Shown: one piece after another, positions 22,401 to 34,546 of the stretch
How positions within the stretch are numbered: the first letter of the stretch is position 1
How the letters are laid out: each line of letters begins with the position of its first letter
DNA from: Malania oleifera
Taxonomy: Eukaryota > Streptophyta > Magnoliopsida > Santalales > Ximeniaceae
Direction: 5' to 3'
Assembly (NCBI RefSeq): GCF_029873635.1
Contig: NC_080422.1
Coordinates: 9,207,764 to 9,271,763 of the forward strand
DNA length: 64,000 bases
Translations under genes and position numbers: made by a program
Notes under the pieces: generated by a model
Databases searched by the model: none
The model's input: only the letters and a program-made list of their open reading frames with translations
Told to the model about the DNA's origin: nothing

Positions 22401-25400
22401 GAAGCAAGATTCTTCTTCAAATCTGGAACGTGCCAAACTTCAGTAAAAGTTCTCACAACACCATCATGCATTTTGTTTACACTATTCAAATCCCAGAAAT
22501 TTTACAAGCTGCATTATTGTCCATCAATACAATTCCACTAGAGATGATTCATATAAGAAAAAACAATCTTTATTGGGACGAATACAAAATGGGCATGCTG
22601 AATCCATCACCCAATGATCTTTAAAGCATGCATCACTAGTAGTGGAAAGAACAAATTCAACACCTTTGGATTCGTTATCAGCAACATTTGCCTCGGCTTT
22701 TTCTCATTCCTTTGATTTGGCCTTGTTTGTTCTCTCTATTTTTGTGCTTTAACTTGTAGCAGTTTGCCTTGATGTGCCTTTTCTTCTTATAATAATTGCA
22801 AAATTTGTTTGCATGTCTTGATCTTGATGTGAATTTTTTTCCATGGTCCTCCCCTTAGCTACCAAAGCATCTCCCTGTCTTTCACTATTATTTCCTATAA
22901 TATGTTTCTCGAGCAATTGTTTAGACAATAATGAAGCTTGAGCATCCTCTAAAGAAATGGTATGTACAAAATAAGTAAGGGCTTGATCTTCTTCTTCTTC
23001 AATTTTGACATCAATTGAATTCAAATCTGTATTGATAGATTTGAATTCGTCAACGTGGGTTTTCATAGACATACATTCTATCATCCATATCATATACAAA
23101 TGATACTTCAAATATAATTTGTTGGTGAGGGACTTTGTCATGTACAAGGACTCTAATTTAAACCATAAATTGGCAGCAGTATTTTTTGAGAAGACTTCTC
23201 TCAGAACAATATCTGAAAGGCATAACTGGATTGTTTTCAAACCTTTTTCATATATTGTCCTTCTGATCATTTGTCAAAGTACTCAACATTTTCTCTTTTC
23301 TCAGTAATGGTTTCGCCAAACCCTTTTGGGTCAAGAGTCAAGACAGCACGCTTTTTACTTGCCAAAGATTAAAACTACTGAAACCTTCAAATTTCTCAAC
23401 ATCGTACAATGTCAAAGCCATTGGAAACCTTGCTCTGATACCACTTTTTAGGATTGACAAGTGCGACAATTAAGAAAGTAAGCGAATAATAAAAGAGGAT
23501 TGCAAGAAAATAGGCATAAAATTTATGTGGTTTGCCTTATTGCCTACATCCAGGACCAAAGATGGACAAAGAACTTCACTGTTGGGAAGAGAAAGAATAC
23601 ATGACCATCTAAGATAAAAAACTCACAAAGGCACCTATATGTACACCCCATCAAGAATAACTCCCTCTCAAATCAAATTATTTCTTCCTCAAATCAAGGA
23701 TGCAAATTAACTTTCCTTGAGGTCAACTATTTAGTTTTATTTCTTCCAATACAAAAAAAAAAAAAAGGGAAGTAAATCCTCTTTAAGTTTATTCTCTTTA
23801 ATGAGAGAATAAACTCTCAGTTTGTTACAAGTAACTCCTTTCTCGAATGAGAGATTCATTGTGAAAAATGAATGCATTGGCCAAGCGATGGGAAGACAAG
23901 TAAATCCTCTCTAGAATGAGAGCTTAAATGAGAAATTTATTGTGAAGCATTGATACAGGGCTGGCCCAAACATTCATATGGGGCTGGTCCATCATTAACA
24001 TAGCTTAATTTCTACTTGTGGTTCAACTGCATTACTCTCTCTCTCTCTCTCTCTCTCAAACACATACACAGTGGAATTTTTTTATCTTGGATGAGATGGT
24101 GAATCTTCAATATAGTAAAATGAGCTTTTGTGACCAATTGTGTGTGTTGAGGTTTGTTTCATCTTCATTAAGACAACAAGACATGTCATTTTGCAAAAAT
24201 TTTCAGCCAAAAAAAAATTACTTGTCAAGAACTCCAGACTAAATAAAATAAAATAAACCAAGAAATATATTGACTATGAAACCCAAATCATTGAGATCCT
24301 ATTTGAAAAAATTGTACACTGAATGATTGATGACCACCAATGGTGGCCGTAGCAGTTTTTTGGATTGATCTTGAGTTTTGAATAGTAATACTTGGAGACG
24401 GATTAATTGTGCATGATGATGGTTTCTAATGTTATTTTTGCCAGTATAAATGCTTCTCAGAAGTGTTGGTTTTTGTCACAGGAGTCTAGGTTCCTGGGTT
24501 GCACAAATTATGAAGCTGCTCCAGACTTGATGCAGAATCTGGATGATTGCAGTGTTTTAGATAAGTCCCCTGCAGAAGATAACTCAAGAATGGGGAATCA
24601 TATTGCCATAAATAGCCCAATATCTGATATATCACTTGGTACTTTGCTGAAGTTTGCTGTGCTCTTTGGCTTGCACACACTTCAAGGCTCCCAACTGGCA
24701 GTTGCTGGTTCAGATTTTGCTGGTGGGATGCAGTCAAATTCTTATTTGGGAGACCTTGGTGACATTAGCACAGGTTTTACTTCAGTTAGGAGAATCTCCC
24801 TATAACTTATACAATTGGTATTGTTTTTATTGTAAGTTTAAATTGTTGGCAGTGTAGTTTCTTAATCCGACTCCTGTTGTTTGGAACTTAAGTGACTCAT
24901 TTGTGTGAGGATTGAAAATATTTTGTGCTTTAGTGACCCAATAATCTAGAGTGACTTGTTTGATATATCTCTTACTTTTCTTCTTCTTCTTTTTCTTCTT
25001 CTTCTTTTTCTTAGAATGTGAGGCATGGGAGGACTTATTTTTTTCTGTCAGACAAGAAGAGAATAATGACATTTTCAATTCATCTTCGTGACACAGTGAT
25101 TGGAAATTCTCTTGTTAAAATGCTCCTAGTAACTCGTTATGTGATCAATCTAACTGGAACGCTGCTGCAGAGAGTAAAAAATGTTGATAAACTCAATATC
25201 AGTGATTGTCTGGTTGTCCCTAACTAAAATTTTCTCTTACTGTTCAAGTGATTGAAATCTCTTACTGTTTGTGTTTTTTGTGTGCATGCTGTGTGATTTA
25301 TGCTTCTATAGTGATCCATGTGTGGATTTAGAGCATACTCCACTGCATTCATCAGCATGAGCTTCCCACATTCATGCATCTGCTCTAACTGTGCCTTTTA

Positions 25401-28400
25401 GTGATGGAACCACATAACTGAGCTGCTGAGGTGCCTAGCGTAACCCTTGCTGTTCAAACACAAATCAAGTCAAACTTAGGGTTTTGGACTGAGTTGATTT
25501 GACCTCATTGGCTTTGAAATAAGCAGTTCAAAGACATTTTCTTTTTCTTGAGTTATAGGCTTATAGCTTTGGGACTAGGTACAATGGAATCCCTAGCCTT
25601 GGGTTGTGGGTGATTGGCTTGTTCCTGTCATTTTCCTTTTCTTCCCATTGTATGCGGCTTGCAACCCTCCCTTTTTCCCTTCTAGTAAATTTTATTTGTT
25701 TACAATAAGAAAGTCAAGTTTTTATCATTCGAGCTCTGAGCATATTTCATTTGTAACGCACAAATATTGGGGAAGTTTTTCTCTGCTTTTTGGTGATAGA
25801 ATACTTTTTAGAATTCATTCTGTAGCATTAGCAACTTTATTATTATTTTCTGCTCAGTCCCTTGATTGACCCCAACCCTACCAACCCCTTTATCACCTAA
25901 GACAAGACCATTCTCATTCATCATGCTCTGCCCAATGAATTTGAGTGGAATGCCCTTCTTAGGTGACTTTGAAGTGAATTAAATTTTTGCATTGGAAGGT
26001 GCACCTCTGTTGCTTGAAATAACTTATCAATTCTTGCTTTGCAGGCTTTCTTGCTGATCCTTTTCTCTGAACTAGGGGACAAGACCTTTTTTATTGCGGT
26101 GAGAGTGAACATATCACTAATTTAGCTGCTGTGAAGTGTTTTTGATTTATTTCAGACACTACTTTTTAAACTGGGTGAAGTTGCGTGTTAGTGACGGTGT
26201 CCATGCATGCTTATCTATCAGCAGTTTCTACATGCACAAACTTTTACATCTATCTCCTTCCAAGAGATATATTGTAGCCTCGTGACTGAATTATTCTCTA
26301 TTTTCTGAGTTTTTTCCTGATTTGCAGGCAAAGAATATAAGTAAAGAAATAAAAATCATACTGATTGACACGACAGGCAAACTGTTCATAATGAAATTAA
26401 GAGAATAATCTACTTATATTTTCATTAGTTTGATGTCACCATTATTCAGTTTTAAATTTTAATTTTTTTTTACATTAATATATATATTTTTTTAAGAAAC
26501 TGAAGATAAAACATTTGATTTGTCCTAATTTGTTGTTCGCTGTCTTGAGCAGGCACTTTTAGCTGCTAGGAACTCTGCTGCTGTTGTTTTCATTGGGACA
26601 TTTGGTGCACTTGCGTATGTGTTCCTGTTTTTGCTTGGTCATTTAGAAATAATCTGCAGTGTAGACCTTCATCTTATTAAATCATCAATTGTTGGATATC
26701 TTATGCATATGCATATATTACTTTAAGGCTTAAGCTCCTTATTGGGGCATAGAGGCAAGCAACTGGATTGCAAAGGTAAGAGGTTATGGAAAAGCAACCT
26801 ACTCTGCCTCCACGCTTTGCAAGCGGACATTCGTAAACTTGTAATGTTAGGGTTAGCAAGTTTACCATGTCTTTATAAAGTTGCGAGTTAGTAATACATA
26901 GCAGTTCCAGTGTTACCAACTAAAGCTGGTATAAATCACGTGATCATTTTTTAATGGAGAATATCTTCTTTTTCACATGGATAAATGAAAATGCTTGTCT
27001 ATTCCAATTGTTAGATCATCAGTATGTTTTCTTGCTCTCAAATTAACACCCCATAAAAGGTGGTTCAATCTTGGACTAAAGGACAAGTGATTGGGCATTT
27101 GGTGGATAAATATATCAAGTTTGCTTGTCTTGAAATTGATATGGACAATTTTTTAATCATGATCGTGGAAATGTCTATGTCATGGACAGGGCAATGACTA
27201 TCATATCTGTCGTTCTTGGACGAACTTTTCACTATGTTGATGAAATCCTTCCGTTCAGGTACCTTCTATGAGATGCTCTTGTATTAGCTGGGTGACATTG
27301 TTTACTTTGTCTTGTTGTACATATGCCATAAAAATTCAAGAAATAGCTTCCCAGACCTTTTTTAAGACCAGTGATAACATTTTTATTTAACAATTTGAAA
27401 AAAATGAATCAATTGGAAGGATATTATTGCTTGAACTCATTAGGTTTTTGTCCAGGCTTTTTCTCATAGAATTGTGTCTCATCTCCCACATGGTGCACTC
27501 TCTACACTTAAGATTCTGTTATTATAACACATTGAGGGTCTTTGAGATTCTCCGGTTTTCCTATTCAGAAATATTGTTGTTTCTTATCTGATCTAACTCG
27601 AATAGGATTGCATAATTCATAAAATTGTTGTTCTAATATCCCATTACTGATTTGCAGATTTGGTGAGACTGATTTGCCTATTGATGATATTGCTGCTGTG
27701 TTCCTTTTGGTAAGTTTATTCATCTACTTTTGGTTCAATGGAATGAACTACAGTGCATGACCACACCAGCGCTGTCCCACTATTTATCATGTGCACGATG
27801 ATAGAATCATGTAAATCTGTTCATGGTCAAATGATGCTTCGGTAGTCTAATAATTTCAATGTTCAGGTTTATTTTGGTGTTTCAACCTTGCTTGAAGCCA
27901 CCTCAAATGATGGTCTAAAAGCAGAAGAAGAACAAAAAGAGGTGATTTCTCAATTTTGATATACAATCTGTTAAAACATTTGGCATTGAATTTCAAACAT
28001 CGATTTTGGCTCTTACGATTTTTTTTTTTAACTATTTATTTGCCTTTGAAAGCATTCAAAGTATCTGTTTATGAAAAATTTGTTTTACATGCTGAAATAA
28101 TAAAAAGACTTTGATGTCCACAGAATGTTTTAACTTTTTTATGCATTGATTTCCTCATTCCCTTGCTAGGGCAACCATGATTGAAATTTTAAGCTTTCAC
28201 CTCAAATAATAACACCAGATAGTGTATATTGTTTAATAGCTATCTTTTGTGCTGGAGGCATCTATTATGCTGACTTGAAAACAGCTGAAAACTTTACCTA
28301 AAAGTACTAAGAGGTAGGAGAAGTGCATAAAACTAATTTATTTTATATGTCATTGTGTATTTAATCAAAAAATATATCTATTAAGCAGAATGAAGGCATT

Positions 28401-31250
28401 AATAGCTGCAATTTTTCATTGGGCAACTAACTTGTCATACGTGTTTGAATCAGGCAGAGATGGCTGTTTCAGAATTTTCAGGAAATGGTGCTGGGATTTT
28501 GGCTGCTGCCAGCACTGTAATAAGTACTTTTCTTCTAGTATTTGTAGCTGAATGGGGTGACAAATCATTTTTCTCCACAATAGGTGAGTGACAAGCTGAC
28601 AAACTTATATTTATTCAACTGTAAACAAACAATGAATGCTAATAAATTGAGTAAAATATTGTTGCAAAATAAAATTAATAATAATAATACACATTGAACA
28701 TCCAAGATCACCGTCTTTGTCAGATGTTCAGATTTTGGATATGCTGACTTTGAATAATGAGTTACCATTTGCACATCCATTTGATAATGGATGAAATTAT
28801 TTCCATCAGTTTTTGGACTTGGAAGCTAAAACTGAAACACATTGGAACTATTAAGAAAGAAAAATAAAGTCGCCAAATAATAATGTTGATTAAAGATTAA
28901 AAAAAGAAAAAGAGTTAATTTTCACATCTTAAAATCCAAAAAGTAATCATGTGCATAGATTGGAGAAAATGGATTTAGATACTTACAATCCAAAATGAAA
29001 TCTTTTGAAATATGATGTGAAAGGGAACAAAGAAAGAAATTAAGGATGTCATCATCATTGGACATCTCACACTTGTTGATTCTTATTTCACATTTTTTGT
29101 ACTACTAATACAATTTTTGTATCTGGCTAACTGGGAAAGCAGCATTCTGATATTGGGGAAAAATTGGATCTAGAATTGAGATTAACTCTCTAACAAAATA
29201 AATGTGGAAAATTAGAGGAAAACTGGCTCCTTTTTTTTTTTCCCGTTTTTTTTGTCAAAGTCATCAAAAAATAAGAAGCTCAATTTCATTCAGCCAAAAA
29301 TGTGAGGTTCGGTTAAGCAAATCGTGTTTATCTTGGTTCTCAAAGAAAATTGAGTAATTTTGTAATAGTGATTTCTTTTTCTTTTCTAAACATTTTTGTC
29401 AGCAGCCGAACATAGTCCAAGAAACTGAAGAATCTGAATTTTAAGATTTTTTTCAAGTCTACAATGAAAGATAATTTTAAGTAAATTCTTATATGGGGCA
29501 TTGCATGAATGATAAATGGGTTCCATTTGCCTACACTTGATGCAAGTCTTCTTCCTCTCCTCTGTGCTAACTCAAGTTTCTTTTCTTTGCAGCACTTGCT
29601 GCTGCTTCTTCACCTCTCGGAGTCATCGGTGGAGCACTAGCTGGTCATGGAGTTGCAACTTTGGTAACTTTTGGACTTTAAGAAATTTAAGGTTGCTTTC
29701 CAGCTGCCAATTGAAAGCTAACATATCGCCAAAAGTTGCAAGTTCATTTCAGATTAATTGCAACTGCAAGAATTACACTTTAGATATTATATTATCAATT
29801 CTAAGTTGACAGTTAATTTTATTTTGTAGCATTTGCAAAAATCAAGAAATTCTTTATTTTTTTAAAGATTTGTAGTGCTAAATATGTTTTATGATGTCCT
29901 TACTTTTCTGTTTTCTATTTTTTAATTTTCCTGATCTTCTGATTAGAAGTTGCAAAGCAAGGCTTTGCCAATACCTAGAATTGATGTTCATCTTAATATA
30001 ATTATTTTGAAGTGCAATTTTCCCTGTGTGCAGATTGCTGTCTTAGGAGGTTCTTTACTTGGGACATTCTTATCAGAAAAGGTGACTAATCATCAATCTT
30101 CATTTGTTAGCCAAAGCACTAAATGATATTCATTTGTCAAAAAGTTAATGCCATCCTGTTCAACCTTTTTGCATCTACCTGAATTTAGGCTGGCAGGGTT
30201 AGTAAAAGGCTGGCCTCCCATTCTGTTTCAGTCTTGACATAATGCCAATTTTTTTCATTGACAGAATCAGATTGATTTCTGCATATAATATATTGTTAAC
30301 AGTCTATTGAGTAATTCTCCACTTTCTAGAGCATATGATTTTTTAGACTTCACACAATAACAATAACTGTAGAAACATATATTTTGAGATTTGGTTTGTA
30401 GGTGTGGTTGTCCTCTTCCTATCAGAGTGACTTTTTACCAATTCTTTCCCCACTTAACTTAAATTGTTTCGGATTTAGTATCTTTTGTTCAATGAACACC
30501 TACCAGGAAAGTGTTAAAAGAAAAAACAGATATTCCTTGGAGATGCATTGAGAATTGTAATCAGCAATTGAACAATACCAGCAGAACTTCTTCTTGGTAC
30601 AAAATGTTTATATTCTGTATGTCTGGAAAGAAAAGAAAAGTAAACTCAAAATTATTAGAGAAAGGGGAAGAAAAGTGACTCTTTGTTCACCTTTTTCGCT
30701 TCTCTACTTCGCACCACTTTGGTTTTTCTTCGCTCCATTTATGTAAACCAGACAAGAGGCTGGAGAGAAACCCATTTCCCTTCTCTCTTCTATCCATTTC
30801 TCTGTAGCCGAACAAACTGTCCGTCAATCTTCTGTTAGAAATGCATGGGTGCTGGATCCCACCGCATGGAGTTCAGTGGGTGAATTTTATCATTATCAAA
30901 CATAATCCATGAATGTAATCGTCATGTTACCACTATTACCGAGTCAAGCAATTTTATGGTAGTGGCTGGGCCATCACTTCCCTAACCATATATGTTGTCC
31001 CAAGAAACATCCCCACTTGGAACAGCCAAACAGTGGGCCTATATGCATTAGTAGGACAATTTCTCATCTTGCACCCTCTTGTTATTATTTCTTGTTCTGA
31101 AGAACCATTTTGTTTACTTGAGAGATTACTTGTCAAATTTTCCTATGGGATATCACAGCTTCTGCTTTCCTTGCACAGGTTATTGCCTACATTGGAGGCA
31201 CACTCTTCCTCGTCTTCGCCACAGTAACCTTGATTGAGATAGTAACTTAG
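13193..31250 (+). CDS. PAM71: PAM71-type GDT1 family chloroplast Mn/Ca transporter, 11 exons
   Basis: Coding exons: 13193-13356, 24445-24784, 26045-26098, 26553-26614, 27190-27258, 27658-27709, 27867-27941, 28454-28583, 29593-29663, 30034-30081, 31179-31250. All introns are GT-AG and all phases join, giving 378 codons and a TAG stop. Residues 1 to about 60 are Ser/Arg-rich, like a chloroplast transit peptide. Two UPF0016 repeats follow, each with the signature acidic motif: ELGDKT (177-182) and EWGDKS (305-310). Hydrophobic segments surround them, with an acidic hydrophilic linker near 265-275. Family knowledge: PAM71 sits in the thylakoid membrane, moves Mn2+/Ca2+ toward the lumen and supports photosystem II. 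Arabidopsis PAM71 has a similar length. Start chosen as the first ATG in the exon 1 frame. The exon 1 to 2 link spans an 11-kb TE-filled intron and rests on phase, transit-peptide character and family fit. The paralogue PAM71-HL is the main alternative. Confidence 0.88.
13630..14012 (+). repeat. Copia 5' LTR
   Basis: TATAAAA at 13773-13779 in a context gcatataaaatga is the likely TATA box, followed by a short GA tract and an R/U5 of about 230 bp. Ends cccaaca, two bases before the primer binding site. Confidence 0.88.
14052..17824 (+). pseudogene. TNT1-like gag-pol polyprotein, broken
   Basis: Domains in order: gag (UBN2 type) about 14052-14740; CCHC knuckle [14 protein letters not shown] at about 14767-14808; protease with LDLGAS near 14914, where the usual Ser is Leu; GAG-pre-integrase about 15240-15430; integrase core with PQQNG near 15757; RT about 16470-17390 with YVDDM near 16980; C-terminal part of RNase H 17430-17800. 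Many in-frame stops (first at 14115) and frameshifts, for example near 15430 and 15940. RT runs directly into the LSTTE part of RNase H near 17430, so the N-terminal part of RNase H is deleted. Normally it copies element RNA into cDNA in cytoplasmic particles; this copy cannot. Confidence 0.88.
17890..18275 (+). repeat. Copia 3' LTR
   Basis: Preceded by purine tract caagtgggagatt. Matches the 5' LTR except for scattered substitutions, a deletion after tagtccatgg and a short replaced stretch just after the TATA box. Confidence 0.88.
18276..20371 (+). other. Intron 1 sequence without recognised genes
   Basis: Noncoding and AT-rich. Pyrimidine microsatellites at 19381-19411 and 20194-20213. Nothing recognised as protein-coding or as a named repeat. 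Confidence 0.5.
20513..22340 (-). repeat. Triplicated integrase segment (about 625-bp unit) in copia remnant
   Basis: Starts of gttgtggtgtatgtcttacc-like sequence at 20513, 21136 and 21762 give periods of about 623 and 626 bp. Each unit encodes, on the minus strand, part of GAG-pre-integrase (GLLCGQS region) and integrase up to PQQNG. Each unit has homopolymer T or A runs of different length that break the frame. Junctions fall at the same place (cattttgttgtgg), consistent with unequal recombination after a first duplication. Confidence 0.82.
22223..23430 (-). pseudogene. Copia gag, knuckle and protease remnant
   Basis: The minus strand encodes a UBN2-type gag from about 23425 to 22850 with a frameshift near 23270. 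A degenerate CCHC knuckle follows near 22800 ([14 protein letters not shown]; second Cys is Tyr). A protease with VMDSAC lies near 22590, then the [11 protein letters not shown] stretch before GAG-pre-integrase at 22420. It joins the triplicated integrase at 22340. Dead element gene. Confidence 0.72.
23445..24000 (-). repeat. Copia 5' LTR, minus strand (about 556 bp)
   Basis: On the minus strand it starts TGTTAATGATGG (right edge attaaca at 24000) and ends just before the primer binding site at 23443. The LTR end is degenerate (no clean CA). Contains an A run at 23752-23765. Confidence 0.6.
24785..31178 (+). other. PAM71 introns 2-10
   Basis: Nine introns between the exons listed for PAM71, each with GT at the start and AG at the end (for example donor GTGAGAG at 26099 and acceptor TGTGCAG ending 30033). 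Noncoding. A TTC/TTTTTC pyrimidine repeat lies at 24978-25013. No transposon recognised in them. Confidence 0.75.
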
Positions 31251-32560
31251 AGGATTTGCATTTTTCTCGTCATCAAATTCTGTTGTAAGTTCTTTTGCAA
31301 ATTTTTGAAAACAGCATAACATCATTTATTCTACATGGCCATTTATATTGTTGATGTGCATATGCACTGGGCTTGGACTACACTCAGGAAGGTATTATTC
31401 CTTTGTATTCTTCTCAAGGTATAACCTAGAGAACTCAAAAATGTTCAAATTTTTAAAATTGGAATGTGGAAATTTTTGTCTTTTATCTTTTTTTTTTTAT
31501 TGCCATAGTGGGTCCAGTTGAAGGGAGATTTTTAAGAGGGCTGCCCTTTGTTGCTTTGTAAGGGCGAGATGCTAAAAAAGGGGAGAGGAAAAAGTTAGTG
31601 GGAAGAGATTTGGAATGTTTTGCATTGTTTCTTGAGGTGTGGGGGCCAATAAAATTCCTGCAATCATGGGAGTGGGAAAGGTTTTAAGTAATGCAGAACC
31701 AACCAGTGCTTTCAGATTCTGACCCCGTAGAAAAGTAAGAAAAGAAAACGAGTGATTTGGGATTGCACACAAAAAGAAAAGAAAGATTTTGTGGTTTAAG
31801 GAATGCCGCCAATGCAAATGGGCCATTGTGGGGAGATTGCCAAGCCCGAGGGCGGTGCTGGTTCTTTCCAAAATGGAAATGAAAGCCCTAGGGATTTGTT
31901 CTTGACTTTGCATCATCATTGCTGCTGTGTCAAAAGTGGTGTCAATTTTCATTGTTGAGCTCATAGTCATCCCAAATTTTAAATATTGCCATTGGTTATA
32001 GAAATGTTGAGAGTAATTTTTTCTTAGTTGGGAGCATGGAATTCATGTTTTGAGCTTGATTTTGTGTAAATTTGAATTGAGCGTGTACGTGTAATTCGTG
32101 TTGCGTGATATAATATTGTATTAAAATTTTAAAATTTTAAAATTTTAATTTAATTTTTTAAAATTTATAATCTCAAGCACTATTTTAATTTTCTATAGAT
32201 CTCTAGTTTTTTTAGTTATTTTTATGGTAATTAAGTTTTTTCTTTTCTTTTTCAGCCAACAAAATAGTAAAACAAAACACCCAATGTACACAATTAAACA
32301 CACCCAATGTAAAACGAGCAGAAAATAGTCATCTACTTATATTAGAATGGAATCATGTGTCCTAGAGAGAGAGAGAGAGAGAGATTGTGGTGGTCCTTGG
32401 CCTTTGCTGTCTGATGGTGCATCTACATTATTTCCTTTTTCAACCCTAATAAAAGCCAAGCTGAGAGAGAGAAAGAGGCAATCCTGGGCCATCCATGGAA
32501 GCCCCTTTAGTAGAAGAATAATTAAGAGATGGCAGAAGCTCAGAGCCTATATACGTGAAT
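31251..32560. other. PAM71 3' flank and intergenic sequence
   Basis: Probable 3' UTR follows the TAG at 31248; a possible poly(A) signal aataaa lies near 31649 but is far. The rest is noncoding, with an AT-rich run near 32110-32180 and a short GA tract at 32364-32382. No second gene supported. Confidence 0.5.
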
Positions 32561-32563
32561 ATA

Positions 32564-32707
32564 TGGAGAGAGAGAGAGAGAGAGGACAAGAGGCCCTGAA
32601 GCTGACGCAGCCCCAATTAGCTAGCAATGAAGAAAAAGTGAAAAACCCAAGTGGAGAAATGGGGCTTCGTCAGCTTCTAGGTCTCTTGTCGTCTCTCTCT
32701 CTATATA
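32564..32707. other. Long imperfect hairpin, candidate small-RNA precursor
   Basis: The arm at about 32566-32616 (ending gacgcagcccca) pairs with the arm at about 32659-32706 (starting tggggcttcgtc). The inner 18 bases, 32598-32615 against 32660-32677, have one mismatch. Pairing continues outward through gaggcc/gtctc and acaag/cttgt into opposing GA and CT runs, giving about 48 positions per arm around a loop of about 43 bases. The arms do not match a miRNA family I know. Transcription is unknown; an inverted duplication is the alternative. Confidence 0.4.
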
Positions 32708-32866
32708 TATTTTGTCAACACTATTAAATAAATTAAATGAAATAGTGATGATTGATCAGAGAGTTTGAAATAGATGATCTCACAGGGGTTTTGGGTTTGG
32801 GATCCACGCAATTCAGATTGACCCAACTGAATTGTAATGGGCTTTCGTATCTGGGAATTGAAAGTA

Positions 32867-32869
<3 letters not shown>

Positions 32870-32899
<30 letters not shown>
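32870..32899. repeat. (GA)n microsatellite
   Basis: GA dinucleotide run of about 30 bases in noncoding intergenic DNA. Confidence 0.9.
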
Positions 32900-32904
<5 letters not shown>

Positions 32905-33136
32905 AGTTGGAGTGAACAATCGAGGCTATATTGTAACATGTTTGTCTATAGTAGGTTGGCATGTCATGTCTTAATTAATAGAAAACATATTTTTAAACAA
33001 ATTTGATAATGACACTTGGTTGATTTGAGAAGAAATAAAAAAAGAAATACGTCTCAAAGATGATAAAAGGGAAATACATCTCAAAATGATGCATGATGTA
33101 TGAGTAATATAAGGAAAGATTAAGAGGCAAGAATAC

Positions 33137-33464
33137 CTTTTAGGTAGCATTTGGTTTACAAATGAAATCGGGATCGAAATTTGAATTTACTGGAATCGGA
33201 AAGAGAATGTCAGATTCCTCTTTCATGTTTGGTTCGGTAAGGAATCAAAATTGAAATTGTATTATAGTGTTTGATATGCATAAACATAGAAATTGGAAAT
33301 GAGTTTAATTTATCAATTATGTTATTATAGTGCAAAAAGTTTATTTAATTAATTTAATGTGGAATAATAACATTATAAATATGTAATTATTACATACTAT
33401 TACTTTATTAAGCTATATAATAAATATCTTTTACAATAAAATCATTTTGATAATTATATACTTG

Positions 33465-33509
<45 letters not shown>

Positions 33510-34546
33510 TAACTATATATATTAGTATTATATTATATTTTATATTTTATAAGTATTATTTTTAATGTAATTTGTTAAATGTAAATAAAAATCTCATGTA
33601 TTATAATGCTATAACATAATTTATTATTTAATATAAAATAATAATATAATACCATAGCATTACATTTTATAAAACAATAGTATTTTATTCTTTTTTATAT
33701 ATTATATAATTATTAAAATTTATTATATATTTTATTAATGATATTAATAATTAATATTTTATTTTATTTTAAGGTTATACATAATGATAACCATAATTTT
33801 ATCATAATATTCTATAACTTATTACTATTCTATTACTTTTTATGTATTATAATATTATTATACATAGTATAACTATTAATAATTATTACTATAATATTTT
33901 ATATTAAAATATTATTATATATTTATGTTCAATGATGTTATAATATTGATGTTATTTTTTAGTCTTTTGTAATATATTTTATTATATATGGTATTATATA
34001 AATATTATTTTTTATATTTATGTAGTATATATGATATTATACTATAATATATATGTGCAAGTATCAAATATTTTTCTATAGTATATCATTATTAAATCTT
34101 ATAATTATATATTGAAAATTTATAACAATAAATATTTAATTTAATTTTTAGATTAAAAATAACAGCGCAATAAATCAATAATCATTTTACGAGTATATCA
34201 TAATATTTAACATTTACTATTGTTCTATTAACTTTTATATGTTATAACATTATTATATATAATAAAAAAATATTAATAATGGTATCATAATATTAATATT
34301 ATTTTAAAATTTTATATAATATATACTATATTATATTAATATAAATTATCATATTATAATAAACACTATATTTCTAGGAATTAAAATTTGATTCCACAAT
34401 AAAAGTTAAGAATCAAAATATAGGTAAAAGGGAGAATCCCATTCTTATATAGAATAGGAATTGGAATGAGATTACTGTAAAACACACGATAGCAATGAAA
34501 ATCAATTATTTTGATTATGATTCCATTCTCAATTTACCAAACACGT
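33137..34546. mobile_element. AT-rich MITE-like element
   Basis: Left edge aggtagcatttggtttac and the reverse complement of the right edge (cgtgtttggtaaattgag) form a short imperfect inverted repeat. The interior is extremely AT-rich and noncoding, with an (ATT)n run at 33465-33510. Similar terminal words occur in the element at 11676. Superfamily unresolved. Confidence 0.4.

Larger units (their letters stand above)
20372..24000 (-). mobile_element. Copia remnant, minus strand, 5' two-thirds only
   Basis: Reading right to left: 5' LTR 24000-23445, primer site (gctctgatacca on the plus strand) at 23432-23443, gag, knuckle, protease, GAG-pre-integrase and integrase. The element stops inside integrase at about 20372, so RT, RNase H and the 3' LTR are missing. 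It lies antisense in PAM71 intron 1. Confidence 0.78.
13357..24444 (+). other. PAM71 intron 1, about 11.1 kb, filled with retrotransposons
   Basis: Donor GTAACTTC at 13357 and acceptor TTTTTGCCAG ending at 24444, splitting a codon AG/T. Inside are a same-orientation copia element (13630-18275) and an opposite-orientation copia remnant (20372-24000), together about 8.3 kb. The other PAM71 introns are between about 0.16 and 1.26 kb. Confidence 0.8.

Noticed and set aside
24407-24444. Upstream ATG codons in frame with PAM71 exon 2 as a possible start
   Set aside because: The stretch ends in a good 3' splice site (tttttgccag) whose phase exactly fits the donor at 13357. Starting here would remove the transit peptide. 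It remains the fallback if exon 1 is disproved.
25606-25869. 87-codon hydrophobic open frame inside PAM71 intron 2
   Set aside because: Located between two consistent splice sites, low-complexity hydrophobic composition, no family match.
32347-32727. 126-codon open frame with Glu/Arg repeats
   Set aside because: Driven by GA microsatellites and overlapping the hairpin. No homology or gene context.
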